Position numbers and translations under genes: made by a program
NCBI RefSeq assembly: GCF_910592395.1
Contig: NC_088320.1
Coordinates: forward strand, 15,562,501 to 15,626,500
Reading direction: 5' to 3'
DNA: 64,000 nt
Origin: Lineus longissimus
Taxonomy: Eukaryota > Nemertea > Pilidiophora > Heteronemertea > Lineidae
Part shown: in pieces, positions 31,261-44,275 of the stretch
Numbering within the stretch: position 1 is the stretch's first letter
Layout: every line of letters begins with the position of its first letter
The notes under the pieces: generated by a model
The model's input: the letters and a program-made list of their open reading frames with translations, nothing else
Told to the model about the DNA's origin: nothing
Databases searched by the model: none

Positions 31261-34054
31261 TGTAGTCATTTTACCGTGAAACTGAACGAAGCTTTGAACA
31301 AGGGCAATCACGGGCACGAGCCTGCGCAGATGCCAATTGTTTTTCGATCGCCAGTGATCTGAGTCATATTTGACTTCCCGGTCGGCTGTAAGTTCTCGTT
31401 AAGTCCTCGTGAATGCTTTAATAATGCTGTTGTATTGTAGACGCACATATTGACCACTTATGGAAAATGAACCTTTACCACCTGGCTCATTTCTCCAGTT
31501 GCCTTTTAGACTCGATCAAATAGAACTTGGATAAGAATTGACCTGGATATATTTTCCAATTTAATCGCAATAAAATCTAGTTTTATCACCGTCCAAAGAC
31601 GGTATGAAATCAGACATTTGAACCATTGCCTGGTTTGATTGATTATGTTTAATGGCATCGAACAATCATGTGCATTAATTTAGGCGTTACGTTTGATATT
31701 CAGGAATGGTCTTAAATCGGGGAAATTAGATTGTTCATAAAATTAGTAAACTATGAACTATATTCGACCGAAGCCAATCGCCGGTTGTAGGTTTGCCCCG
31801 GAGCACGCGTTGGTAATTTCTTTGACGATATCAGATTGATGTTTTGCGTTTTGTCGCTTATCTTTTCAACATCCGGGCCTATATGACCTTGTCGGTGTGA
31901 TGTAGTAGCGTCCTTACTCGGCGACCTCTTCCTGGCCAGGCTGCTGTAGTGCAACCTCCTTGGATGTTAAACCTTGCCACACAGGGTGTACCATAGAGGC
32001 TGGTCTTGGGCCTGATTCCTGGTTCTCCGAGTCTACTGTTGTGCGTGTGATCTATCGCCTATGTCAAGAGAACTCAAATCGTTTGAGAAACGCTCAACTG
32101 TCGACGACCAATACGAGAACTCCAAATGGATCGAGACAGACGGAACAAATTTAAAGTAAGTGCCCGCAAGCGGACTCAATTTCTGCACATTAGATGAGTG
32201 ATGCGTTGGAAACAGTCCTCCACGATTCTGCTATACCAATAGTCAGACTCTGAATAACTTTATTGAAAGTATGATACATAAATATGGATTATGGCTGCCT
32301 CATTGACATCTTGTTATGTCCCTGGTCGATATGAAGTTTGGTAACAATGAATAAATCGATTAAGGTCGACAAATAGACAAAAACAGGAAAGAAAATGTTG
32401 TAGTATCTGATCTCGAAATAGAGGAATCGCGGCGAGAAGGATATTGAAATGGTTGCCGGGTCAATTAAATGTTAGAGGGTGTAGTTGGATTCCTGTTCTC
32501 TAATAAATGCGAGAACCTTACATCTCGGGGGTTAATGTTTTCAAGCCAAGTTGGCGCACTGTTATGCATGTAATTATAAAACTTATAAATAGCCATAAAT
32601 AGAACACTGCTTAGAAATGCATCAATAAATTCAATATTGATACGACAAAAATAATGCAAATCACAAAACAAGAATTAATGTCGGGTATCGATCTGAGGTT
32701 GCCCAGCTCATATACGAGCGGTCCTACTAACGCCACAAGAGCCATTCGCGAAAACGTCGAGCCAGAGAGGCAAACTATCCTGCTTCTGACGATGCATGTT
32801 GCGTATGAACAACGACAAGCTTCTTCATTGCCTATACGAGTATATTCCTTTAGATCATGTCTTTCACCATAATTCCCTGGAGAATTTCAGCAATTTTGCC
32901 CCAAAACATCCCCAAAAGTATTCCGGGATAAACCAGCCACTAAATGTCCATAATATTTCATCAATATATCCCTATAACCAGCCGAAATGCGGCCTTAGTT
33001 TGATTTGTTAAGCACTGTAGATAAGGAGATGGTGTCGCTCGAGGAGAGATACGTACTGGTGGGCGATAGCGACCGGTTAGGGATGATATTGATGAAAATC
33101 AGTAGCCGGATATCGGCTGGTAAGGTTTTATTATATCAAACAGGGATATAATTAGGAAGCTCGTGCACTTAATCATTCTAATATAAATGTTGAATATCCG
33201 CTGTTTATCTTTGACAGGCTAAGAACAAACTAGGGAGTCGTTGAAATCATATCTCTGAGAACGGATACATCACTTTTGAAGAAGTAATAGGAAAATGTTT
33301 AAGTCCGATGAAAGGAAAACGTTGTATTTCCATAGTTTCCCCAAAGACGTATTTTGGTGGTCAAGCCGATTATTGTATGGTGAAGTCGTAGATATAGCCG
33401 TAAGAGTGAAAAGGGGTATGGGATGATAACTCCAAAATGACAAAATGATCATAAAAATATTTTCACGCCGATGTAATGTTTTTGGTTGTTCAACATATTT
33501 TTGTGTTTTAAATGCAAAAGCCTCAAGTTCGATAGTTAAAAAAGTGAGCAACAGAGAAAACCGTGATAAACTGCCTCTCAAAATTCCCAAATGACTAGAA
33601 GGTGACTCTAGAAACGGAAACACTCAAAACCGTAAAAGCTGTGGAGAAGTTTGAAATGTCCTTTGTTATATTGTCTCGGATCAAAATTAAGAAGTAATAT
33701 TATGTGCTTTTAATGCACCGGTGAGTCGGGAGCTTGTACCCCTCTCCCTCAAGCATCGGCACAGAAACGTTTCTTGTCCCAAAACGAATGAATCTTGAAG
33801 GAATAAAGGTATATGCATTGCGAATCCTGAACCAAATGTGAATGCCCGTCGAATTGACGTCGAACTCTCATCTGACAATCAGTCGCCAAAACGGGTCCAT
33901 GCACAGGGGAAAAAGCACTGGTCATGCCCTTATTTCATGCTTAGCTAATTAGAATACCATATTGTTCTTTTGAAAGGGCATAGGAGTATCATTTTAATCT
34001 ACTCGTTACCATAACACATTACCTTTTTGTATGCAAGTTATTACCTTTAATACT

Positions 34055-35142
34055 CAATGGGTCATATGAATAAAAACTAGCATTTGCTTTCTCTACCGAT
34101 TTTGAAGCATTTGCTTGTACTCGTATGAATATAACCGTAGCAAATGCTTGGAAATTTAAGTCTTTGCTACAAGTCAAAGCAAACGCTTTTTAGTCTCTAG
34201 AGTATGCTTCGAAAGGGAGGAAATGCTTGTCTTCATATGAATAAAGCATAGCTTGCTTTTTACTTGATAGGAAATTCTTCGGTTTTTCAAGGTTGCTCCT
34301 GAGGTTGCTAGAAAATTAAAGTAAGAGGTTTGTCATCTTCCGAATGGCTTATTTCATGCGTTTTGGTCACGAAAATTGTATTTGCCATGAAAGTCATGTC
34401 GCGTAGATTCACTACATCGATTTTATGAGGCCACGTGTAGCGGAGGTCATAGCACTTGACAATTTATTCGGAGGAGACTCGAGATGGGGCTTTGAGCACG
34501 AAATACCAAATGTTAAGTGTCACTTCATAATCTGCGAGAACTCAGGTTTCGGCCGGCGAGGTGGACGACAAATTTTTCTATCAAAGTAAAACAATTGCAT
34601 AGGGGCTCTCCCTTAGCAGTAGAGGCTCTATGATGTATAACGAGGCAAATTATTAAAAGGATGAAGGACTTCCCCAGTTAGATGACAGGTGAGTCGGATG
34701 ATGGTGACGCGAGAGAGTGTGTCAACGAGGAGAGAACACTTAGCACTTTCGCCAACATCTTTCATCAGGAGACCTCTTGACCTCCTATCCTCGAATACCA
34801 GGGTCAGCCGTGTGCTCCTCTCCCACACACATCACTCAAACAATTTGATCATTTATAGGTGCCAAGTGAAAAGCCCTGACGTTCAGGATGGTTTAACCCC
34901 TTCTAATTAACAATACAAAAACCATAAAATGAAATAGATTACCAGCACCGACCATTCATAAGAAATATGATATCGGGACTGACGTTCAAGAATTTGCTAG
35001 AAGATTTTTAGCAAAGCTTTTGCAGTGAAAGGTCCTCATTATTCATACGAACACAAGCATAATCTTCTACCTTTAGCAAATACTGCCTACTTGAAGGATT
35101 TGCTTCCAAGGAAATGCTAGTTTTTATTCATATTGCCCAATG
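34055..35142. mobile_element. Non-autonomous TIR DNA transposon, unit B copy
   Basis: Orthologous to 6,235-7,331: same inverted ends and subterminal repeats. No transposase. Confidence 0.75.
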
Positions 35143-35498
35143 TCATAAGTGCCAAGTGAAAGGTCCTGAAGTTCGGGATGCTTGACTCAAAGATCCTTGT
35201 ACGTATACAGATAATACTCTGTAGAAAGAGGAGGAATGTTTTGTACATTTCTATCCGTATACGCAAAGGATCCGTGATAAGGCCCTGATCTTAACTCCCT
35301 ATTATGTACATGTTGAGTCGGCGTTCTAACGCTAGACTTGTCTCCAAATCACCGCGTAATGTAGGAGTTCGCAGCAGAAATGACCAGATTCCGAGAAATG
35401 TCTGTGCTTTGGCTATACACATGTTAAACTTCTTAATACACTCAAGAAGGAGTCGTAATTGTGAGTCGATTTGGGTATGCAAAGTGCCGCTATTCCGT

Positions 35499-36491
35499 AT
35501 CTTAATTATAGGCTCCCCCTTAACCTAGGTCTATGTTATCTTAATTAGAGGCTCTCCCTAAACCTAGGCCTATGATATCTTAATTAGAGGTTATTCCTTA
35601 ACCTAGGTCTATGATATCTTAATAAGAGGCTCGCCCTTAACCTAGGTCTATGATATCTTAATTAGAGGCTCTCCCTTAACCTAGGCCTATGATATCTTAA
35701 TTAGAGGCTCTCCCTTAACCTAGGCCTATGATATCTTAATTAGAGGCTCTCCCTTAACCTAGGTCTATTATATCTTAAGTAGAGGTTATTCCCTAACCTA
35801 GGTCTATGATATCTTAATTAGAGGCTCTCCCTTAACCTAGGTCTATGATATCGTAATTAGAGGCTCCCTTTAACCTAGGTCTATGATATCTTAATTAGAG
35901 GCTCTCCCTTAACCTAAATCTATGATATCTTAATTAGAGGCTATTCCTTAACCTTGGTCTTTGATATCTTAATTCGAGGCTCTCCCTTAACCTAGGACTA
36001 TGATATCTTAATTAGAGGCTCTCCCTTAACCTAGGTCTATTATATCTTAATTAGAGGTTATTCCCTAACCTAGGTCTATGATATCTTAATTAGAGGCTCT
36101 CCCTTAACCTAGGTCTATGATATCGTAATTAGAGGCTCCCTTAACCTAGGTCTATGATATCTTAATTAGAGGCTCTCCCTTAACCTAGGACTATGATATC
36201 TTAATCAGAGGCTCTCCCTCAACCTAGGTCTATGATATCTTGCCCTTAACCTAGGTCTATGATATCTTAATCAGAGGCTCTCCCTTAACCTAGGTCTATG
36301 ATATCTTAGTTAGAGGCTCTCCCTTAACCTAGGTCTATGATATCTTAATCAGAGGCTCTCCCTTAACCTAGGTCTATGATATCTTAATTATAGGCTCCCC
36401 CTTAACCTAGGTCTATGATATCTTAATGAGACGCTCTCCTTTACCTAGAACTATGATATATTAATCAGAGGCTCTCCCTTAACCTAGGTCA
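35499..36491 (+). repeat. 39-bp tandem satellite, unit B (about 25 copies)
   Basis: Same 39-bp unit as in unit A, with variants carrying CCTAGGCC, GGTTATTCC and a truncated unit (CTTGCCCTTAACC). The last two or three units match the last units of the A and C arrays. Confidence 0.95.
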
Positions 36492-37497
36492 AGATGTATA
36501 GCGAGGCAAATAATTAAACGGATGCAGGACTTCCCCGATTTTACACTCTTAACCATCAGAGTTAATCGGTCCGTTACCTCCCCTCATACCTGCCATAATT
36601 CTGTATCTCATGCGCCTCGAGTTGTGGTGAGCCAATCAGAACGCTGCTTTCAAAATTGTGAATTTCATGAATGAGTCATTTTATTCCCTCCTCCAGTCTT
36701 GATTCCATCGGATTGGCATGCTGCCAATATAAACTTTCGATACAGCGGTTTTGAACGTAGAAGACTAGATGCGAGGTTGTTCAGATCATGATCAAAGTGC
36801 GCTAGGCCTTCTGATTGGTTAATATCGGCGGTAGTGTGCGATCTAGTGAAGAATAACATAACCAACTTACAGGCAGATCTGCGTATTGTGTCAAGGGTTT
36901 GTGTAACGGAGTCCGAGTCGGCGGAGTGGATCCAAGGCTTGAGGGTCAAGATGCGATTTTGTTGATGACAGAGTCGGATGATGAAGACGCTAGAAATGGT
37001 CAACGAGGACAGAACAGCACCATCGCCGACATTTTTTCCTGAGGAGACATCTTGACCCCCTATCCTCGAATACCAGGGTCAGTTGTATGCTCAGCTCTCC
37101 CACACACATAACGGAAAAAAGCTCGGTCATACAATGACATAGTAAGTGCCAAGTGAACGACCCTGAAGTTCGGGATGATTGACCCCCAACCAACAATACC
37201 GAAACCACAAGATGAAAAAGATTACCAGCACAGACCACTCATAAGAAATATGACATCGGGACTGATCTTCAAGCATTTCCTTGAGAAAATTTTAGGAAAG
37301 CATTTGCAGTAAAAGGTCAATATCATTCAAACGAAAACAAGCATGATCTTTTACATTTTGCAAATACATCTTCTACTTGAAGGATTTGCTTCGGAGGAAC
37401 TGGTAGCTTTTATTCATATGACCGATTGTCCCTTACACATCAAGTATCATATAGCCTTAACCATGTGTTGTGTAGTAGATCGAGTAGCTCCTTGGTA

Positions 37498-38088
37498 CTA
37501 ACGAGAGAATAACTTCTTGTGCGATGGTTCATTGACCAAAGATCTTAGTGCCTTCTTAACATTTTTGTAGATGGTTATTTCTGACAAGATATAGTGCAAT
37601 TTATTATTTGTGAGGTGACTATGGCAAAACTGTATAATGTCACCATTATAACGCACAATAAAATGATGGCAGCCTTCAAAATCAATTTGTTGAGTGAAAC
37701 TGAGTTCTCCATCAGTTGAATTGAAGTGGATCATTTTCGCCCCATTAAGTACAAATACTAGTGTTCGTCTTACCAAGAAAACATTCGTGACGTGAACGTA
37801 GTCTTCAGTCTGGAGATGAAGCTTTTTTTGCAAGAAACGCTTAGATGTCGGGTCATAAAATGATATAGTTATCAACTGATCAGATGAAGTAACCGTTTTT
37901 TTCAAAATACAAGGAATATTGTCATGCGTATGATATATACCATGCGTCTGTTTGAATGGCCTTATCTCATGACTACACATGGCAATAACAGAAATATGTC
38001 TTTGGTTATTTTTCATTGTCACATGCTCCACAATATTGCAATGAACTAGGTAGTACCTACGTTTTCGAATCAAGATAATCATCGTCAT
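37498..38088 (-). CDS. Conserved 196-codon ORF of unknown function, unit B
   Basis: Counterpart of 10,358-10,945 with one extra in-frame codon (TQQIDFEG). About 20 replacement differences from unit A by eye. Nothing marks it as broken. Confidence 0.45.
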   Translation of the reverse strand: MTMIILIRKRRYYLVHCNIVEHVTMKNNQRHISVIAMCSHEIRPFKQTHGIYHTHDNIPCILKKTVTSSDQLITISFYDPTSKRFLQKKLHLQTEDYVHVTNVFLVRRTLVFVLNGAKMIHFNSTDGELSFTQQIDFEGCHHFIVRYNGDIIQFCHSHLTNNKLHYILSEITIYKNVKKALRSLVNEPSHKKLFSR

Positions 38089-38476
38089 ACTTCGTTCATA
38101 AAAATAATAATTGTAGTAGCTAAATGTAGCTGGTAATTCTTTTGCCAGTCTGAATTTAATGTGGCCTTTATTCCTGAATTTAGAATCATAGAGAATGTGT
38201 TTACTAACAATGACAAAGCTCCTATATTCTCCACGTATACTGAGATAGCTTGAATGTGTTAAGGTTCTGACGAATGCTGGATATCCACTGTCAATACGTG
38301 AAAGGTTAAATATATAGAAAACAAGCCGTGTCTTTGTAATCCTATCTCTGAGGACGAAAATATCATTATTGAAGAGGAAGTAGTAACGGTCATATTTAAG
38401 GAATTGTCCTTTTAAAGCAATTCGACTCCGAAGGTAACTGAGATGAGACTTTCTAATCTAAAAGATTTATGCATGA

Positions 38477-38731
38477 TTAACACAAAGAAATATTTGGACC
38501 ATATAAACTCAACATTTGATGATTTGACATGTTATTGTCATTGGCTTCTCCGGCATAAAACTCTCCACAATAAGTTAGTAACATGGTAAAGGACTGAAGC
38601 AAATGGGAATTCCGGCCGGTATACGATTTTTCATTGTTCCCGTTTTCAGGTGTTTTCATGCAACAAACAGGACAGGATCGGAGTAATAGGGAAACAGAAA
38701 AAACCATGCTAATCTGTAATACAGCGATCAT
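38477..38731 (-). CDS. Short ORF with signal-peptide-like N-terminus, unit B
   Basis: Counterpart of 11,340-11,591. The leader MIAVLQISMVFSVSLLLRSC is unchanged, and a Tyr near the leader end is replaced by Cys. Confidence 0.3.
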   Translation of the reverse strand: MIAVLQISMVFSVSLLLRSCPVCCMKTPENGNNEKSYTGRNSHLLQSFTMLLTYCGEFYAGEANDNNMSNHQMLSLYGPNISLC

Positions 38732-38789
38732 AAACAGTGACAGAGTAAACACTCGGAGACCTGTATAAAGTCCTGTGGAACGATGATGG

Positions 38790-39126
38790 CATTCTCAGCG
38801 AGAACGAGCTTACAAACAATTGCATCGCTTCTAAATTATTCACATTAATTGAGATAGCTTGCATGTTTGATCCACCTGATGAATATTTGATATCCACTAT
38901 CAGTGTTAGAAATGATAATGAAGTAGAAAACACTACGGGAATTTGTAGTCGCGTCACCGAGAGCGAAAATATCATTATTGAAGGAAAGGTAGCAGGAAGA
39001 GGCATATTTAAAGACTCCTTTGAATTGAAAGAAATTCAACTTGGAACGTTACTTATTTGCGACTTTCTTATCTCAAATACTGTCTATCTGTACCAAAAGA
39101 AAGGTCAAGACTCACATGAGTACTGA
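38790..39126 (+). CDS. Plus-strand ORF relic 2, unit B (5' deleted)
   Basis: Open from about 38,790 to the conserved stop at 39,126, matching 50,203-50,568. No ATG precedes the homology because the 5' part is deleted as in unit A. The internal ATG at 38,863 lies within the domain. Confidence 0.35.
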
Positions 39127-39335
39127 ACTCAAAAAACATTGTCTTCGCGCTATGCATACTCTTTAAACTATCATTGTACTGCCTGTATAGTCTTTTTAAT
39201 ATCCACTAGCGTGTTTCGTTACGATTTAACATCATATTACATAATGATTATCTAAGGTCTAGCCTCGCTAGCCAATAATCTCTGCCCAATTTTCCAAAGT
39301 GACAAATCGCGTCAGTGGGTCCAGGCCTTGTTAGT

Positions 39336-39526
39336 TGTCGGGGATCTTCCCACATTTAGGGTAAAACCCTTCCTTTTGTCGATAAACAGAACGAAACACC
39401 TGATTCTACAAATCAACACGGCGCACTCCTCACACATGTGGGTTTATTCTCATTACCATACAAACACAAGAACATTTCTAGCGACGCACATTTACATACA
39501 GGGTGTGACAAAGACAGTCCGCCACA
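39336..39526 (-). repeat. BEL/Pao solo LTR, unit B
   Basis: 191 bp flanked by TTAGT on both sides (39,331-39,335 and 39,527-39,531). The left end has the 3'-LTR bases (CACATTTAGGGTAAAAC) and the right end the 5'-LTR base (CCGCCACA). This is what recombination between the two LTRs of one element leaves behind. Confidence 0.9.
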
Positions 39527-39562
39527 TTAGTAAAGAACCAGTTGAAGACGATGTCGTTTTAC

Positions 39563-39871
39563 CTTGTTCTAGGCCGATCTTGAATACACATGGCTGCTAT
39601 TTCTTCTACTGTAAATCTGATGACCTTCATCACTGCTACTGAGCTTGCACAACTCTATCGACAAATCAAACTCAAACGTCTGACATGGTGTTTTTTCATG
39701 ACAAACGGAGGAACACGCAAGCAAAGATAGTGTTTGGCAATTTCCCAGGTTTGGTCGTTGGATAGACAACTCAATATAAGCTATTTGAAACGATGATGAC
39801 ATCCTTAACGCCAGTAAGGATTTCTGCTTTCCGACATGCATTAACAAAAATGTCAACTCGTACCAGAACAT
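39563..39871 (-). pseudogene. PAN-like exon copy, nonsense-mutated
   Basis: Duplicate of the exon at 30,952-31,260. The reading frame has TAG where the other copy has GAG, three codons before the donor site; otherwise the Cys pattern is kept. Confidence 0.5.
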
Positions 39872-40683
39872 CGTAGTTATTTTACCATGAAATTGAACGA
39901 AGCTTTAAACAAGGGCAATCACGGGCAGGAGCCTGTACCGGATGCCAATTGTTTTTCGATGGCCAGTGAACTGAGTCATAGTTGACTTCCCGGTCGGCTG
40001 TGGAATCGGTCGGCTGTAGGCTCTTGTTACTTAAACGTGTTGAATCCTCGTGAATACCTTCATAATGGTGATGTATTGCAGAGCGTTTGACCGTTAATCG
40101 AAAATAAACTTATATTCTGGATGTTCCCCTTCAAACTCAAATTGAACTTGGATAATAATTGCCTGTAAATATTTTAGAATTTAATGTTTTGAAATAAACT
40201 CTAATTTTATCACTGTCCTAAGACAGCATCATTACTTACCCGGAAATCGGAACAAAGGCGATGTCGAAACATGAGTTATTGAAGAAATTAGACATTTAAA
40301 CCATTGCCTGGTTTGATTGATTATGTTGAATGGCATCGAACAATCATGTGCATTAATTTGGACGTTACGTTTAATATTCAGGGACCATATTCATGAAGCC
40401 TTCGTAACTTTGTCACTAAGAACGATTTACGTGGCTCTTAGTAAGACTTTAGTAACAGCCTAGTAAGCCACTACGTATTATTCACAAAGCATTATTAACG
40501 TATTACTACCGCGTTACTTACTAAACCTCTCGTAACTACCTATATGCGTGAACGCGCTTGAGCTGAACAGTCATGGATGTGTTATGTAATTCAGTTGCGC
40601 ACGACCTCATTGTCTAAAGCGAATATTTATACAGTGGCTGGACTAGCTAACGTCGTTTCGGAGATATTTGTCACACTGTTAAC

Positions 40684-41046
40684 ATGGAGAGTCAGAAATC
40701 GAGGAGCAAGACCGTTAGCCAGCAACGTGAGGAGGCAAAGGGGAATCGCCGGAAGGCCAATTTCTCGCCAAGTGAAATTATGAAGTTAGTTGATCTAGTC
40801 GAATTGAATTGGTCCGTGATTTACAATAAATTTTCCGATGTCGTAACGCTTAAGAGGAAGGCCGACACGTGGACAGAAATAACAAGAAAAATCAACACTG
40901 TTGGAAAAGTCCTAAGGACTACCAAAGCGGTTCATCACAAATGGGATGACTTGAAGTCGAAGGCAAAGCAGAAGGCTGCCAAAAGGAAAACGGTGATGAA
41001 CCGAGCCTCCATCGATTTTTCCATCTTCCAAACGTACGTTCAATGA
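40684..41046 (+). CDS. Harbinger Myb/SANT-like DNA-binding protein (truncated), copy 2
   Basis: 120 codons, same layout as 2,521-2,883. The Myb/SANT-like helix pattern with conserved Trp residues covers residues 20-90. The last about 35 codons lie antisense to the transposase, indicating loss of the normal C-terminus. Confidence 0.75.
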   Translation: MESQKSRSKTVSQQREEAKGNRRKANFSPSEIMKLVDLVELNWSVIYNKFSDVVTLKRKADTWTEITRKINTVGKVLRTTKAVHHKWDDLKSKAKQKAAKRKTVMNRASIDFSIFQTYVQ

Positions 41047-41836
41047 TACTTCGAACTCGCCTGTGGTGAACGTTGTATCGTGTGTCGGCTGCATCTGCCG
41101 GGCGGGAAACTGGTGTCATGAGGCAGGGTCTGAGTGGATAGGCACTGTCACCTAGTAGGCATCCTTCATCATTAAGTAGTCCACGTTCCATATTTACTTT
41201 CAAGTTGCAGTTTGACCAAATAAACGCATCATGTGTGGCACCTGGCCATCGGGCAACAATGTTTGTGAATTTCATATCATGAGAACAAATACCCTGCACA
41301 TTTATCGCATGGCACTGTTTCCTGCACACGTATGATGCCTCTTTTACTAATGGGCACTTTACTGGAATAAGGGATCCATCTATGCAGCCGATGACATTTG
41401 GAATCCGGTACCGTTCTGTGTAAAACCCCTCCTTTTCACGTTCTTGCTCGTCAGCCGTTCGAGGAAATGTTATAAACTGCCGTGCTTTGCGTTCTAAAGT
41501 AGCTGCAACTCTGGTGACAATCCTTGATATTGTAGGTTGACTCAAGCTACTTGCCATGTCGCCATTGGCAAGCTGCAAACTTCCGGTAGCGAAAAAGCGG
41601 AGCGCAACGCAAACTTGGAGAGATGCTGGTGCGGCATGGGAGCGCAAGGTGTCCGGGGCAATTCGGTCCTCACACAGGTCGATGACTTCAAGAAGGACTG
41701 GTCTAGTCATCCGGTAGCGCTGATACAAATCTACGTCATCATAGATGTCAAGAGGCTGCAATCGGTCTCTAAACACACGCTGCCTTCGTAAAGCCCGTCT
41801 GGCTTCTACATCTAAAAAGATCAACTCCTCTGCCAT
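40919..41836 (-). CDS. Harbinger transposase (HARBI1-like), C-terminally truncated
   Basis: From ATG 41,836 (MAEELIFLDVEARRAL) 305 codons without a stop. It is a DDE nuclease that cuts and pastes the element. Visible are the helix-turn-helix-like LSQPTISRIVTRV, IGCIDGSLIPV (Asp), ARWPGATHDAFIW, LLGDSAYPLRP (Asp) and SIIERTFGRWKNRW (Glu). After the Glu motif the expected C-terminal helices are replaced by antisense Myb sequence (GSSPFSFWQPS), so activity is doubtful even though all three catalytic residues are present. Confidence 0.85.
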   Translation of the reverse strand: MAEELIFLDVEARRALRRQRVFRDRLQPLDIYDDVDLYQRYRMTRPVLLEVIDLCEDRIAPDTLRSHAAPASLQVCVALRFFATGSLQLANGDMASSLSQPTISRIVTRVAATLERKARQFITFPRTADEQEREKEGFYTERYRIPNVIGCIDGSLIPVKCPLVKEASYVCRKQCHAINVQGICSHDMKFTNIVARWPGATHDAFIWSNCNLKVNMERGLLNDEGCLLGDSAYPLRPCLMTPVSRPADAADTRYNVHHRRVRSIIERTFGRWKNRWRLGSSPFSFWQPSALPSTSSHPICDEPLW

Positions 41837-42821
41837 GATCGCTGTATGTGAAAGTGTCGCCAACTGTCTAAGAAAACGCTACGAACCCGAAAACACCCCA
41901 CGTAACACTAGTAACGACTTACGAAATCGATTGAAGTTACGAGTGCTTCATGAATATGACGCAACTCGCTAAGAACGACCTACGAGTACGTAAACGCTCA
42001 CTAAGGAATAAGAAGGCTTCATGAATAAGGCCGCAGGAACGGTCTTGGGAATCGGGGAAATTAGATTATTCATAAAATTAGTAAACTATGAACTATATTC
42101 GACCGAAGCCAATCGCCGGTTGTAGGTTTGCCCCGACCGGAGCACGCACACACGTCGTAGATATAGCCGTAAGAGTGAAAAGGGATGATAACTCCCAAAT
42201 GACAAAATGATCATAAAAATATTTTCACGCCGATGTAATGTTTTTGGTTGTTCAACATATTTTAGTGTTTCAATGCAAAAGCCTCAAGTTCGATAGTTAA
42301 AAAAGTGAGCAACAGAGAAAACCGTGATAAACTGCCTCTCAAAATTCCCAAATGACTAGAAGGTGACTCTTGAAACGGAAACACTCAAAACTGTAAAAGC
42401 TGTGGAGAAGTTTGAAATGTCCTTTGTTATATTGTCTCGGATCAAAATTAAGAAGTAATATTATGTGCTTTTAATGCACCGGTGAGTCGGGAGCTTGTAC
42501 CCCTCTCCCCTTAAGCATCGGCACAGAAACGTTTCTTGTCCCAAATAAGTGAATCTTGAAGGAATAAAGGTATATGCATTGCGAATCCTGAACCAAATGT
42601 GAATACCCGTCGAATTGACGTCGAACTCTCATCTGACAATCAGTCGCCAAAACTGGTCCATGCACAGGGGAAAAAGCACTGGTCATGCCCTTATTTCATG
42701 CTTAGCTAATTAGAATACCATATTGTTCTTTTGAAAGGGCATAGGAGTATCATATCATTTTTAATCTACTCGTTACCATAATATGATACCTTTTAGTATG
42801 CAAGTTATTACCTTTAATACC

Positions 42822-43919
42822 CAATGGGTCATATGAATAAAAACTAGCATTTGCTTTCTCTACCGATTTTGAAGCATTTGCTTGTACTCGTATGAATATA
42901 ACCGTAGCAAATGCTCGGAAATTTAAGTCTTTGCTACAAGTCAAAGCAAACGCTTTTTAGTCTCTAGAGTATGCTTCGAAAGGGAGGAAATTCTTGTCTT
43001 CATATGAATAAAGCATAGCATGCTTTTTACTTGATAGGAAATTCTTCGGTTTTTCAAGGTTGCTCCTGAGGTTGCTAGAAAATTAAAGTAAGAGGTTTGC
43101 CATCTTCCGAATGGCTAATTTCATGCGTTTTGGTCACGAAAATTGTATTTGCCATTAAAGCCATGTCGCGTAGATATATATCATTTACTGCATCGATTTT
43201 ATGAGGCCACGTGTAGCGGAGGTCAAAGCACTTGACAATTTATTCGGAGGAGACTCGAGATGGGGCTTTGAGCACGAAATACCAAATGTTAAGTGTCACT
43301 TCATAATCTGCGAGAACTCAGGTTTCGGTCTAGCGAGGTGGACGACAAATTTTTCTATCAAAGTAAAACAATTGCATGGGGGCTCTCCCTTAGCAGTAGA
43401 GGCTCTATGATGTATAACGAGGCAAATTATTAAAAGGATGAAGGACTTCCCCAGTTAGATGACAGGTTAGTCGGATGATGGTGACGCGAGAGAGTGTGTC
43501 AACGAGGAGAGAACACTTAGCACTTTCGCCAACATCTTTCATCAGGAGACCTCTTGACCTCCTATCCTCGAATACCAGGGTCAGCCGTGTGCTCCTCTCC
43601 CACACACATCACTCAAACAATTTGATCATTTATAGGTGCCAAGTGAAAAGCCCTGACGTTCAGGATGGTTTAACCCCTTCTAATTAACAATACAAAAACC
43701 ATAAAATGAAATAGATTACCAGCACCGACCATTCATAAGAAATATGACATCGGGACTGACGTTCAAGAATTTGCTAGAAGATTTTTAGCAAAGCTTTTGC
43801 AGTGAAAGCTCCTCATTATTCATAGGAAAACAAGCATAATCTTCTACCTTTAGCAAATACTGCCTACTTGAAGGATTTGCTTCCAAGGAAATGCTAGTTT
43901 TTATTCATATTGCCCAATG
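42822..43919. mobile_element. Non-autonomous TIR DNA transposon, unit C copy
   Basis: Orthologous to 6,235-7,331, with the same CAATGGGTCATATGAATAAA start and inverted end. No transposase. Confidence 0.75.
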
Positions 43920-44275
43920 TCATAAGTGCCAAGTGAAAGGTCCTGAAGTTCGGGATGCTTGACTCAAAGATCCTTGTACGTATACAGATAATACTCTGTA
44001 GAAAGAGGAGGAATGTTTTGTTCATTTCTATCCGTATACGCAAAGGATCCGTGATAAGGCCCTGATCTTAACTCCCTATTATGTACATGTAGAGTCGGCG
44101 TTCTAACGCTAGTCTTGTCTCCAAATCACCGCGTAATGTAGGAGTTCGCAGCAGAAATGACCAGATTCCGAGAAATGTCTGTGCTTTGGCTATACACATG
44201 TTAAACTTCTTAATACACTCAAGAAGGAGTCGTAATTGTGAGTCGATTTGGGTATGCAAAGTGCCGCTATTCCGT

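Larger units (their letters stand above)
31701..40381. repeat. Tandem segmental unit B
   Basis: Collinear with units A and C. The left boundary holds the empty Harbinger site: ATATTCAGGAATGGTC with a single CAG, while units A and C have the Harbinger between the two CAG copies. The right part continues past a solo BEL LTR into the PAN region, up to the next Harbinger. Confidence 0.9.
40382..42033. mobile_element. PIF/Harbinger-like DNA transposon, copy 2 (both ends present)
   Basis: 1,652 bp. Left end GGACCATATTCATGAAGCCT and right end (inverted) CGGCCTTATTCATGAAGCCT. It is flanked by CAG on both sides (40,379-40,381 and 42,034-42,036), and the empty site in unit B has one CAG. Encodes a Myb-like ORF and a DDE transposase, converging and overlapping by 128 bp, so it is probably an internal-deletion derivative. 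Confidence 0.9.
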
